Source: Rugalucina vietnamica (lineage: Eukaryota; Mollusca; Bivalvia; Lucinida; Lucinidae). From it: DNA of 64,000 nt. Each line of letters starts with the position of its first letter. Positions within the stretch are counted from its first letter, which is position 1. The position numbers and the translations under genes were made by a program. The stretch lies in NCBI GenBank assembly GCA_964017185.1, contig OZ024875.1, positions 48,377,986-48,441,985 on the forward strand. The letters are read 5' to 3'. The notes beneath the pieces are model-generated. The model was not told the DNA's origin and searched no databases. It worked only from the letters and a program-made list of their open reading frames with translations. Below are positions 10,383-22,663 of the stretch, one piece after another.

Positions 10383-12868
10383 TGGCGGAACCTTCTAAAT
10401 TCGGGGCAATTCGAAATTCGGGGTAATTTATATTTTTGATAGTTTCTCTCTCTCTGTGATGTGTTCTGAAAAGATTTAAACCTCAGTTGAAACCTTGATG
10501 TTTGCACTTTTAAACGGTATAAAAATTGTATAGATCTGATCAACAAACTTGTGCAAGTTCACAAGCATTTAAATTTACACACTCATTTTTTCAACAAGGA
10601 AAAAAAGTAAATTCTTAATAAAATATAGTCCCTGAGATTAAATTCATCCCAAATACAAACCAGACAGGATAGATAAGTTTAATTACCATTACTACTTTGG
10701 GGATATCCAGCTCTACAAATTGGTAAAAATCAGACTGTTCTGGCACCACTGGATAATTTTGTTTTGAGTTTTGTTTACTACTACACTGAATTTAGAAGGG
10801 ACTTTTCGTCTGGCTGAAAATCCTACCTAAGTGATTCTAATCAAGGATAGATATGTTGACACATGAAAGCTCGAAGGAAGATCACCGGAGATGAATGTAG
10901 GTCACGTGATTGCCAATTCGCGGACGATACGAGATTTGTGTGAGAGTTCATTTGATTCCGCCATTTGCATACGAACAGTCAAGCTAAAATCTTGTTGAAT
11001 TTTATCACATTGAGTTGGATTATTTTTAGCGTAAAAACTTATTATTTATAAAAGAAATAAAAGGAAAAGTGTTTATTATATAGATGATTTGCTTTTAAAG
11101 GTATATTCAATGCATTATCTAGTGTAATTTTTGGTCAATGATGAAGGGCTTCTTCGCGGTCCATAGGACTGTTTTTCCAAAATGGCGGAAAGGTCGGATT
11201 TCATGCCCCAATTGTGCACCGAACTTCGGCTAAACGAAGCGTCTTAAGTTATTGATACTTTCAAATATTTGAAGCTTGTATGTTGTAGAAGTTTGGAAAC
11301 TATTTGATTTATCGGCATACCGCGCAAGTTGCCTGTAATAATGATATAAAAATAGGCAAAATGGCGGAAATTCGCCTTTTTTGATTATTTTTGCATAGCG
11401 AAATTGTGTCGGGTAAAGCATTCGAAACATGACACATGCGCTTAATTTCACACTTTTATCATAAAGTACAGATATTTTTCCACATAAGTAAGTATGTTTC
11501 AAACGAGAAAGTCGAAAATTACATGCTGTGTCCCAGTGCCACAAATATCGTGATTTTGGGGGATTTTCAGTACTTGTATACTTCATGATATGGAAATTAT
11601 AAGAGATACATTTTTATTCAATTTTCACACCTTTTCTGATTAACAGCTCATTTGGTGTCAAAATGGGTACTTGTCATTGACTAATTATCAACGTTTGCCA
11701 CTGCAGTTAAGTGACAATAAACAAGGGATTAAAGCAATCAACAACTGTGGAAGTCTTGATCATAAATTTTGCCAAATTCATTTCTGCAGAACAGAAACAA
11801 AAAGTCTTGTAACTTCCTAAGTTTTTGTCCGATTTTGACAAACTTTTTACCAAAAAAAAAAAAAAAAAAAAAAATGCACAGAATGTAGATTCAGAAAAAG
11901 GGCATGGCGCTATAGAAAAAAGGGCATGGTGCGGCGCCATAGTGAAAGTGGCTAATGGAAACACTACAATGTTTCATCGTCCCAATCAAGAAAATCATCT
12001 TTTCCGTACGACATTATGACTCAAAATGAAATGCGTACGCGACTACATGTACTTTAGTACATTTGTTTATTTTGGCCTTTCTGTTTCATCATAATTAAAG
12101 GGAGTTTTCTTGGATTAACGGACTATTTAAAGTAATTAAATGAGTTAATTTGTGACATTTAAATGATCGTTGTTGCGGCGATGTTAATTCCCAATTAAGA
12201 CCAATTAGAACTTCAAAGCGTTACGCACTAATGGAAAAACACTCAATCAAAACATGAATGATGTACATTGTGTCGCATTTTGTCTGCTTAATCTTTATAA
12301 TAATAATTATTATAATGTTTGCCAAGAGAAGAAATGAAACCCATGCACGTTTGAAGTAATCAAACTGAATTAATGTAAAAGTAAATTGAGGTATAAACGC
12401 GAGAATAAGCGCAGCGGTTTCTTACCACTCGCCACCCACATTTTTAAGCAACCCTCTCGTGTTTGGTATCAAATTGTAGCAAAAAAAAACGACTGCGATG
12501 ATCTGCGATGCAATTCGTATGTTTATTTCAATTTTCCATAATCGACGATGTAAAAACGAAGGAAAAGTGTGTTGCAATAAACAGGCTTATCATTTTTTTT
12601 TCTTATAGCGACCGATTATTATCTGAATCATTACTTCATTTACCTGGATTTTGACTCGACAACGCACAGGTAATTTTTCCGATAATGGTATTGTAGTTGC
12701 GTCTCCGGTACATATTGCTTCGAGATGAAAGTGACCAATTTCCAAACTCTGTTTTAGTTCAGCATGAGTCACTGCATGTGTGCAAGAACTGTAATGAACC
12801 CAAGATTTTAGAGAGAGCTATAAATTACAACTAAACATTAACTACACCGAATTTCGAAGGTACCATCA
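10383..12868. mobile_element. 2,486-bp TA-target element with empty-site proof
   Basis: The left end TGGCGGAACCTTCTAAATTC and the right end, read inward as TGATGGTACCTTCGAAATTC, form imperfect TIRs flanked by TA. The sequence outside joins to acaataaataTAatgtgatt, exactly what stands uninterrupted at about 17299-17318 (and at the +4138 and +8275 copies). The left TIR carries two AAATTCGGGG(C/T)AATT units. No transposase is recognisable; reading frames inside are short and unlike known proteins. This is a non-autonomous element, by its target possibly Tc1/mariner-related. Confidence 0.85.
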
Positions 12869-13000
12869 TAATGTGATTACTGACTGTTAACAGAACAGAC
12901 CATTAGACTAAGGAACAGTACTGTAAAATTCTAGAGTTTGCTGAACTTCGCCGAAGTTGGACTTGATTTAACGTTTATTCGCAGTGGAATGTCGGTAATT
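12869..13000 (+). repeat. T-block, left copy (direct repeat flanking the long-TIR element)
   Basis: The stretch from aatgtgattactgactgtta to about cgtttattcgcagtg is repeated directly at 17308-17425. Together with ctatcttttgacaataaata at 10361-10380, this left copy has taken two insertions (FB-2 and the TA element). The right copies are uninterrupted. Confidence 0.8.
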
Positions 13001-13639
13001 TGTGTAACCCGAACCCGAGATAGCATACCCGAGTTGAAAATTTAAATCTTATAACACAACCATATAAAAGAAAATAAAGAATATTAAACTATTTGCTTTA
13101 ACTAAATACACCATTTTCCATTACTTTTATAACAAATATACCAAATATGTAATCTTATTTGCTTTTGCAAGCACTATTTCGGTTTCAAACTTGGTAAAAT
13201 GTGTAGGCGGAATTTACCAAGGGAAGTAAATCGCGCATAACTAAACAGTAATAAAACACGGTACCGACGGCGGGAACCCGGGGACCAAATAAATATTGCG
13301 CGCAAAGATAAGTATGAAAATTACAACAACTGTAGTTTACAGTGTTTTGGTACATATACATATACGTGTACATTTTTAACACTAGCAACTAAAGGTCACT
13401 TACAAAACCATAATATGTTCGACCATAGTTAAAAGGCCACCTAAGCTAAGCCGTCTAGCGAAAGTGGAACGAGGTACTGAAAAGAGCGGAGTGAAGGCTA
13501 GCCAGCTGATCCACGAAAGTGCATGTAGGGCTTCATATTCGTCCAAATCTGTTGATTTCTCTATATACTGACGTGGTTTTGTAAGGCTAGTGATAATGAT
13601 TTTTTGCATTGTTTTATTTACTTTGCAACAACTAATGAA

Positions 13640-15560
13640 GCAGATGTGATTAATTTAGGTCAAGGTCATCTCTTGACCTTGGCCAGTCTGTCATCCATTC
13701 ACACTTTTCAAAGATCTTCTTGTCTGAAACAGCTTGGCCAATCAAAGTGAAATTTTATGTGGAGCATCCATGGGTAGGGGAGATGGAAGTTTGATCGCGA
13801 AATCCAGGTCACATGACCAAGATGGCCGCCACGCCCATATATGATAAAAACCACTCAAAAGTCTTCTTCTCCAGAACCGGCAGGCCGATTTTCATGAAAC
13901 TTGGTATGTAGCATTTGAGACTTTAGCCCATCATAGTTTGATAAAATGATGACCCTACGAAGACCTTGACCTAATTTACGGCAAGGTCAATTTTGGAAAC
14001 ATAGGCTTTTACATGGGAAAAAGTAAAAACTATGGATTTTTTTGAAAACTATTGCAGCCTGCTGCTTGAAAAGTGGTAGATGCAAACAACTGATGGAGTA
14101 GATGAAGGTATGTGATTAATGTAGGTCAAGGTCATCTCTTGACCTTGGCCAGTCTGTCGTCCATACACACTTTTCAAAGATCTTCTTCTCTGAAACTGCT
14201 GGGCCAATCAAAGTGAAATTTTATGTGGAGCATCCATGGGTAGGGGAGACAAAAGTTTGATCGCGAAATCCAGGTCACATTACCAAGATGGCCGCCACGC
14301 CCATATATGGTAAAAACCACTCAAAAATTTTCTTCTCCAGAACCGGCAGGCCAATTTTCGCGAAAAACTTGGTATGTAGCATTTGGGACTCCAGCCCATC
14401 ATAGTTTGATCAAATGATGACCATAGGATGACCTTGACCTATTTTACAGCAAGGTCAATTTTGGAAACATAGGTTTTTACATGGGAAAAGGCGAAAACAA
14501 TGGATATTTTGGAAACTATTGCAGCCTGATGACTGAAAAGTGGTAGATGCAAACAACTAATGGAGTAGATGAAGGTATGTGATCATGTAGGTCAAGGTCA
14601 TCTCTTGACCTTGGCCAGTCTGTCGTCCATACACACTTTTCAAAGATCTTCTTCTCTGAAACTGCTGGGCCAATCAAAGTGAAATTTTATGTGGAGCATC
14701 CATGGGTAGGGGAGATGGAAGTTTGATCGCGAAATCCAGGTCACATGACCAAGATGGCCGCCACGCCCATATATGATAAAAACCACTCAAAAATCTTCTT
14801 CTCCAGAACCGGCAGGCCGATTTTCATGAAACTTGGTATGTAGCATTTGAGACTTTAGCCCATCATAGTTTGATAAAATGATGACCCTACGATGACCTTG
14901 ACCTAATTTACGGCAAGGTCAATTTTGGAAACATAGGCTTTTACATGGGAAAAAGTAAAAACTATGGATTTTTTTGAAAACTATTGCAGCCTGCTGCTTG
15001 AAAAGTGGTAGATGCAAACAACTGATGGAGTAGATGAAGGTATGTGATTAATTTAGGTCAAGGTCATCTCTTGACCTTGGCCAGTCTGTCGTCCATACAC
15101 ACTTTTCAAAGATCTTCTTCTCTGAAACTGCTGGGCCAATCAAAGTGAAATTTTATGTGGAGCATCCATGGGTAGGGGAGACAAAAGTTTGATCGCGAAA
15201 TCCAGGTCACATTACCAAGATGGCCGCCACGCCCATATATGGTAAAAACCACTCAAAAATTTTCTTCTCCAAAACCGGCAGGCCAATTTTCGCGAAACTT
15301 GGTATGTAGCATTTGGGACTCCAGCCCATCATAGTTTGATCAAATGATGACCATAGGATGACCTTGACCTATTTTACAGCAAGGTCAATTTTGGAAACAT
15401 AGGTTTTTACATGGGAAAAGGCGAAAACAATGGATATTTTGGAAACTGTTGCAGTCTGAGACCTGGAAGTTGCTAGATGCAGACAACCAATGGAGTCAAT
15501 GAAGGTAAGTAATTAATGAAGGCCAAGGTCATTTCTTGACCTTGACCCAAAGTCATTTAA
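13640..15560 (+). repeat. 466-bp satellite with A/B dimeric higher-order structure
   Basis: Landmark taggtcaaggtcatctcttg occurs near 13655, 14120, 14586 and 15053, a step of 465-467 bases. Monomers alternate: type A reads gatggaagtttgatcg, catgaccaagatggcc and gagactttagcccatc; type B reads gacaaaagtttgatcg, cattaccaagatggcc and gggactccagcccatc. The real repeat is therefore a dimer of about 932 bases. Each monomer has head-on AGGTCAAGGTCA / TTGACCTTGG motifs. Confidence 0.9.
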
Positions 15561-15699
15561 ATATCAAAATTAAAATTATGGTTTTCTCATAAATCACTGG
15601 GTTTGGAAACTATCGCAGCCTGAGACCTGAAACTTTGCAGATGCAGACAACTTATGAATTCAGTAAAGGTGTGTGAGTATTCATGGTCAAGGTCATTTC

Positions 15700-16540
15700 A
15701 TGATGACTTAATACTCCAAGATCAGGCTTCAGATGAGCGTTGTCAGGACCAATGGTCCTCTGGTTTTAAATTGGACGGGGACATTTTTTGAAACGCTATA
15801 AAGCAATGAAATTAAGAATGTTGCAATGAAATAATTAACGCAATATTTACGTCAGCTGAAGCATTTTGACATTCAAATATTAAGTAAATATGATAACAAC
15901 TAACAATTTACTTGATTATTGCTTTCAAAAATCAACCATTGAAAACAAATTATAATAGTTACAAAACTTACCGGAGTCATTTTTCGCCGCAATCTTACTA
16001 CCCGTTGATGCAACCAGTGTCAAAATTATGTCATTTTTTGTCTGACGTCCGTGCAGTTTTGCACCTCAATTTCGCAAATTTCTTATAATAAGCGCGAAAC
16101 AGCTATATTCTTTTCTTTACTACAAGTTACAACGTATATTTTGTTGTACTGTGCAAACATTTCATTAATAAAATGACAGTCATAGTTGCCTTAAATACTT
16201 GAAAGATATATTTTGTAAAATAATAAAATAACAGCTTTCCGGTGAAATATAATCATCCTATATGGCTGTTTATCAGAAACAAATACTATCCGCTTATTAC
16301 AGCGAGTAGCGCTACTCACAAATGTACCCCAAACTGAATACACAAGAGGCGGTGATTCTGTCTCGGCATGACTGAAAAATTGTTTGTTGGAACGATTAAC
16401 ACCACTAATCATTCAATTAGAATAAAGGAGTTGAGCACGCTGTGTACTAAACCAGAGTCTTTAGAGACCCTGACTGAACATAGCGAAAACAGCATTCGCT
16501 TGTGTCGTTTTTTTTTCTGAAAATATACCCATGGTTTCCG
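15700..16540. other. Non-satellite interior of the repeated block
   Basis: This AT-rich stretch lies between the satellite and the MITE copy and has no recognisable gene. The same sequence recurs at +4138 and +8276. Confidence 0.5.
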
Positions 16541-16544
16541 AACA

Positions 16545-16747
16545 GGTCCAACACAAACCGAGCTGTACAAGCACTGGGGATGGCTTAAGGCTGGATTATT
16601 TAAATTGAGTGATTTTATTTTAAAATGTAAAGCCAGGAATCGTACTATCCATGTAGCGAAAACTAAGGCGCTGATCAGCTTCGAAGCTACTGAGTAGCTG
16701 GTCTGCGCCTTTGTTTTCGTATATGCCGATTGTCGGTTTTCTTATGC
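16545..16747 (+). mobile_element. Diverged copy of the GCATRAGAAAAC-end MITE
   Basis: It contains gcgaaaactaaggcgctgat paired with ctgcgcctttgttttcg and ends cggttttcttatgcg, as at 253-454. It is duplicated at 20683-20885 and 24821-25023. Confidence 0.55.
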
Positions 16748-16829
16748 GGTGGCTCAATTATATGTGTTTTGTTTCACTCTAATTCGAGTACATATTATTT
16801 TTTCTTTCTCTGTTTTCTTTCCCTTTTTC

Positions 16830-16915
16830 GCTCTAAAACATAAATTGTGGGTATTCGTTAGAACCGCCTCACTGAGTCGGTTTTTACGTGTATCCACAAT
16901 CACTGCTTTGAGGAA
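16830..16915 (+). mobile_element. P-MITE core fragment
   Basis: The degenerate palindrome ctaaaacataaattgtggg ... gttagaaccgcctcactgag ... tatccacaatcactgctttg is recognisable. It is duplicated near 20968 and 25106. Confidence 0.6.
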
Positions 16916-17283
16916 GCATAAAAACAGGGGGGGGGGGGAATACTGTAAACTACAGTTGTTGTAATTTTCATACTTATCTTTGCGCGCAATATTAATTTGG
17001 TCCCCGGGTTACCGCCGTCGGTACCGTGTTTTATTAGTTTAGTTATGCGCGATTTACTTCCCTTAGTAAATTCCGCCTACACATTTTACCAAGTTCAAAA
17101 CCGAAATAATGCTTGTAAAAGCAAATAAGATTACATATTTGGAATATTTGGTATAAAAGTAATGGAGAATGGTGTATTTAGTTAAAGCAAATAGTTAAAT
17201 ATTCTTTATTTTCTTTTTTATGGTTTTATGGTTGTGTTATAAGATTTAAATTTTCAACTCGGGTATGCTATCTCGGAACTCGG

Positions 17284-17425
17284 GTATCTATCTTTTGACA
17301 ATAAATATAATGTGATTACTGACTGTTAACAGAACAGACCATTAGACTAAGGAACAGTACTGTAAAATTCTAGAGTTTGCTGAACTTCGCCGAAGTTGGA
17401 CTTGATTTAACGTTTATATGCAGTG
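17284..17425 (+). repeat. T-block, right copy (empty site)
   Basis: It reads gtatctatcttttgacaata then aatataatgtgattactgac without interruption. It is repeated at 21422-21563 and 25559-25700, and is the reference empty site for the insertions at 8608-10352 and 10383-12868. Confidence 0.85.
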
Positions 17426-17499
17426 CCACGGTCATTTCGACCATATGACGTCTTGGTACGGATATCCGGCCTGATGTAGTCGCATTCCCGGGGTGGGGG

Positions 17500-17620
17500 T
17501 GTACGAATTACAGACAACTCAAACCAAACCAGTCAAGGCAGCCAGCTACACTACCCTCGTCCAACCAGTCCTCGAGTATGCCTCAACAATCTGGGATCCT
17601 ACCACCGACCACAACATAAA
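17500..17620 (+). pseudogene. LINE reverse-transcriptase fragment, 5' piece (copy 1)
   Basis: One frame reads KAASYTTLVQPVLEYASTIW then DPTTDHNIN, typical of the C-terminal part of CR1/jockey-group reverse transcriptases. It is 5'-truncated near 17500, as usual for retroposed LINEs, and is cut at CAACATAAA (17612-17620) by foldback element FB-3. Identical fragments lie at 21638-21758 and 25775-25895. The frame resumes at 27573. Confidence 0.8.
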
Positions 17621-18525
17621 CGGTCAGTCTTAATACCCCAGGACGCCCCAAAATACCGGAGGACACCCCAAGACGCACCAGGACACCCCAGGACTCCTTT
17701 TTAATGTAATAAATACACATGAAAAATGCTTTACAGACAATAAAAATGTTAAATATGAACAGATTTTGGGTACTTTTTCTCAATGAAAGCGATTACAGGT
17801 ACATACAGTAACTTATAAAATTGTACCAGTTTGTCATACAATTATTATCGATTTTTCTAGTACCCCAGGACTCATTTTGTGTTACCCCAGGACTCATTTT
17901 TATACAATAGGACACATGAAACTGTTTCATAAATTATGAAAATAGTGAGTTAAATGTGAACATGTTTTAGGTACTCCTTCTCGAATAGAGGTACAAAACT
18001 CATTTTAATTGTACTATTAATAACTAGGATTGAACAATAAGGTCATACACGTAGAGGTTATTGGTTTTGAAAGAGCACCCCAGGACACATTTATTGTTTC
18101 TCTCGCATATTCACTTTCCCTTGTTAATGCCTTAAAATTAAACACAGTATATGATCCTGTCATGAATAAACCTGTTTTAGTAAAACTGTCCATATTTTGG
18201 AGTCAATTCGACGTGGCAGCAAAGGCCAACTACGACCGAATGAAGGGGTGACTTAAAAAAATGTCCAGATCCCAAAATGAACAAAGTTTCATTCGATCTA
18301 CAGCGAAAGAAAATCAACACTGCTGGCAAAAGAGCTGAAAGATTTGTCAAGTTTTCCGACATACGCATGTTATATAGCATGGGTTTACCATCGCTTCGCC
18401 ACGTACGGTGCATAGCTGTTATTACAGAATGCATTAAAACACAAAGAGGGCATTGCCTTCGAAATATTAAGCCATTTATATGTTTGTGATTTAGACTTCT
18501 AAGATAATATGACATTAAGATAAAA
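17621..18525 (+). mobile_element. FB-3 left portion (copy 1, truncated by the tandem junction)
   Basis: It begins CGGTCAGTCTTAATACCCCA with the CCCCAGGAC-subrepeat arm and is cut at 18525 where copy 2 of the 4,138-bp block begins. The short ORFs at 18030-18515 lie in this non-coding interior. Confidence 0.85.
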
Positions 18526-21500
18526 ACTCCAGCCCATCATAGTTTGATCAAATGATGACCATAGGATGACCTTGACCTATTTTACAGCAAGGTCAATTTT
18601 GGAAACATAGGTTTTTACATGGGAAAAGGCGAAAACAATGGATATTTTGGAAACTATTGCAGCCTGATGACTGAAAAGTGGTAGATGCAAACAACTAATG
18701 GAGTAGATGAAGGTATGTGATCATGTAGGTCAAGGTCATCTCTTGACCTTGGCCAGTCTGTCGTCCATACACACTTTTCAAAGATCTTCTTCTCTGAAAC
18801 TGCTGGGCCAATCAAAGTGAAATTTTATGTGGAGCATCCATGGGTAGGGGAGATGGAAGTTTGATCGCGAAATCCAGGTCACATGACCAAGATGGCCGCC
18901 ACGCCCATATATGATAAAAACCACTCAAAAATCTTCTTCTCCAGAACCGGCAGGCCGATTTTCATGAAACTTGGTATGTAGCATTTGAGACTTTAGCCCA
19001 TCATAGTTTGATAAAATGATGACCCTACGATGACCTTGACCTAATTTACGGCAAGGTCAATTTTGGAAACATAGGCTTTTACATGGGAAAAAGTAAAAAC
19101 TATGGATTTTTTTGAAAACTATTGCAGCCTGCTGCTTGAAAAGTGGTAGATGCAAACAACTGATGGAGTAGATGAAGGTATGTGATTAATTTAGGTCAAG
19201 GTCATCTCTTGACCTTGGCCAGTCTGTCGTCCATACACACTTTTCAAAGATCTTCTTCTCTGAAACTGCTGGGCCAATCAAAGTGAAATTTTATGTGGAG
19301 CATCCATGGGTAGGGGAGACAAAAGTTTGATCGCGAAATCCAGGTCACATTACCAAGATGGCCGCCACGCCCATATATGGTAAAAACCACTCAAAAATTT
19401 TCTTCTCCAAAACCGGCAGGCCAATTTTCGCGAAACTTGGTATGTAGCATTTGGGACTCCAGCCCATCATAGTTTGATCAAATGATGACCATAGGATGAC
19501 CTTGACCTATTTTACAGCAAGGTCAATTTTGGAAACATAGGTTTTTACATGGGAAAAGGCGAAAACAATGGATATTTTGGAAACTGTTGCAGTCTGAGAC
19601 CTGGAAGTTGCTAGATGCAGACAACCAATGGAGTCAATGAAGGTAAGTAATTAATGAAGGCCAAGGTCATTTCTTGACCTTGACCCAAAGTCATTTAAAT
19701 ATCAAAATTAAAATTATGGTTTTCTCATAAATCACTGGGTTTGGAAACTATCGCAGCCTGAGACCTGAAACTTTGCAGATGCAGACAACTTATGAATTCA
19801 GTAAAGGTGTGTGAGTATTCATGGTCAAGGTCATTTCATGATGACTTAATACTCCAAGATCAGGCTTCAGATGAGCGTTGTCAGGACCAATGGTCCTCTG
19901 GTTTTAAATTGGACGGGGACATTTTTTGAAACGCTATAAAGCAATGAAATTAAGAATGTTGCAATGAAATAATTAACGCAATATTTACGTCAGCTGAAGC
20001 ATTTTGACATTCAAATATTAAGTAAATATGATAACAACTAACAATTTACTTGATTATTGCTTTCAAAAATCAACCATTGAAAACAAATTATAATAGTTAC
20101 AAAACTTACCGGAGTCATTTTTCGCCGCAATCTTACTACCCGTTGATGCAACCAGTGTCAAAATTATGTCATTTTTTGTCTGACGTCCGTGCAGTTTTGC
20201 ACCTCAATTTCGCAAATTTCTTATAATAAGCGCGAAACAGCTATATTCTTTTCTTTACTACAAGTTACAACGTATATTTTGTTGTACTGTGCAAACATTT
20301 CATTAATAAAATGACAGTCATAGTTGCCTTAAATACTTGAAAGATATATTTTGTAAAATAATAAAATAACAGCTTTCCGGTGAAATATAATCATCCTATA
20401 TGGCTGTTTATCAGAAACAAATACTATCCGCTTATTACAGCGAGTAGCGCTACTCACAAATGTACCCCAAACTGAATACACAAGAGGCGGTGATTCTGTC
20501 TCGGCATGACTGAAAAATTGTTTGTTGGAACGATTAACACCACTAATCATTCAATTAGAATAAAGGAGTTGAGCACGCTGTGTACTAAACCAGAGTCTTT
20601 AGAGACCCTGACTGAACATAGCGAAAACAGCATTCGCTTGTGTCGTTTTTTTTTCTGAAAATATACCCATGGTTTCCGAACAGGTCCAACACAAACCGAG
20701 CTGTACAAGCACTGGGGATGGCTTAAGGCTGGATTATTTAAATTGAGTGATTTTATTTTAAAATGTAAAGCCAGGAATCGTACTATCCATGTAGCGAAAA
20801 CTAAGGCGCTGATCAGCTTCGAAGCTACTGAGTAGCTGGTCTGCGCCTTTGTTTTCGTATATGCCGATTGTCGGTTTTCTTATGCGGTGGCTCAATTATA
20901 TGTGTTTTGTTTCACTCTAATTCGAGTACATATTATTTTTTCTTTCTCTGTTTTCTTTCCCTTTTTCGCTCTAAAACATAAATTGTGGGTATTCGTTAGA
21001 ACCGCCTCACTGAGTCGGTTTTTACGTGTATCCACAATCACTGCTTTGAGGAAGCATAAAAACAGGGGGGGGGGGGAATACTGTAAACTACAGTTGTTGT
21101 AATTTTCATACTTATCTTTGCGCGCAATATTAATTTGGTCCCCGGGTTACCGCCGTCGGTACCGTGTTTTATTAGTTTAGTTATGCGCGATTTACTTCCC
21201 TTAGTAAATTCCGCCTACACATTTTACCAAGTTCAAAACCGAAATAATGCTTGTAAAAGCAAATAAGATTACATATTTGGAATATTTGGTATAAAAGTAA
21301 TGGAGAATGGTGTATTTAGTTAAAGCAAATAGTTAAATATTCTTTATTTTCTTTTTTATGGTTTTATGGTTGTGTTATAAGATTTAAATTTTCAACTCGG
21401 GTATGCTATCTCGGAACTCGGGTATCTATCTTTTGACAATAAATATAATGTGATTACTGACTGTTAACAGAACAGACCATTAGACTAAGGAACAGTACTG

Positions 21501-22663
21501 TAAAATTCTAGAGTTTGCTGAACTTCGCCGAAGTTGGACTTGATTTAACGTTTATATGCAGTGCCACGGTCATTTCGACCATATGACGTCTTGGTACGGA
21601 TATCCGGCCTGATGTAGTCGCATTCCCGGGGTGGGGGTGTACGAATTACAGACAACTCAAACCAAACCAGTCAAGGCAGCCAGCTACACTACCCTCGTCC
21701 AACCAGTCCTCGAGTATGCCTCAACAATCTGGGATCCTACCACCGACCACAACATAAACGGTCAGTCTTAATACCCCAGGACGCCCCAAAATACCGGAGG
21801 ACACCCCAAGACGCACCAGGACACCCCAGGACTCCTTTTTAATGTAATAAATACACATGAAAAATGCTTTACAGACAATAAAAATGTTAAATATGAACAG
21901 ATTTTGGGTACTTTTTCTCAATGAAAGCGATTACAGGTACATACAGTAACTTATAAAATTGTACCAGTTTGTCATACAATTATTATCGATTTTTCTAGTA
22001 CCCCAGGACTCATTTTGTGTTACCCCAGGACTCATTTTTATACAATAGGACACATGAAACTGTTTCATAAATTATGAAAATAGTGAGTTAAATGTGAACA
22101 TGTTTTAGGTACTCCTTCTCGAATAGAGGTACAAAACTCATTTTAATTGTACTATTAATAACTAGGATTGAACAATAAGGTCATACACGTAGAGGTTATT
22201 GGTTTTGAAAGAGCACCCCAGGACACATTTATTGTTTCTCTCGCATATTCACTTTCCCTTGTTAATGCCTTAAAATTAAACACAGTATATGATCCTGTCA
22301 TGAATAAACCTGTTTTAGTAAAACTGTCCATATTTTGGAGTCAATTCGACGTGGCAGCAAAGGCCAACTACGACCGAATGAAGGGGTGACTTAAAAAAAT
22401 GTCCAGATCCCAAAATGAACAAAGTTTCATTCGATCTACAGCGAAAGAAAATCAACACTGCTGGCAAAAGAGCTGAAAGATTTGTCAAGTTTTCCGACAT
22501 ACGCATGTTATATAGCATGGGTTTACCATCGCTTCGCCACGTACGGTGCATAGCTGTTATTACAGAATGCATTAAAACACAAAGAGGGCATTGCCTTCGA
22601 AATATTAAGCCATTTATATGTTTGTGATTTAGACTTCTAAGATAATATGACATTAAGATAAAA
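18526..22663 (+). repeat. 4,138-bp tandem block, copy 2
   Basis: Every reading frame and landmark I compared with copy 1 is identical, including the 12-base G run (21065-21076) and the short ORFs. It includes a truncated FB-3 left portion from 21759. Confidence 0.95.

Larger units (their letters stand above)
13006..17286. mobile_element. 4.28-kb element with ~345-bp TIRs enclosing a satellite
   Basis: 13006-13350 and 16940-17286 are inverted copies of each other with small differences. Landmarks are CCGAGATAGCATACCCGAGT at the outer left and AACTACAGTTGTTGTAATTT at the inner right. Between them lie about 290 bases of unremarkable DNA, the 466-bp satellite (13640-15560), a transition region, a MITE copy (16540-16747) and a P-MITE fragment (16830-16915). 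I see no transposase or polymerase frame. The short ORFs at 16191-16412 and 16749-16964 are not recognisable proteins. Confidence 0.65.
14388..18525 (+). repeat. 4,138-bp tandem block, copy 1
   Basis: It starts actccagcccatcatagttt inside a type-B satellite monomer and ends gacattaagataaaa inside a foldback element. It therefore spans satellite, the right half of the long-TIR element, the T-block, a LINE fragment and the left part of foldback element FB-3. Confidence 0.95.

Noticed and set aside
10383..12868. Autonomous Tc1/mariner transposon
   Set aside because: No DDE/D transposase frame of any length; only the TA target and TIRs support it, so it is called non-autonomous with uncertain superfamily.
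13006..17286. Maverick/Polinton virus-like element (because of long TIRs)
   Set aside because: Only 4.3 kb, no polymerase, integrase or capsid frame, and flanked by long direct repeats rather than a 6-bp TSD.
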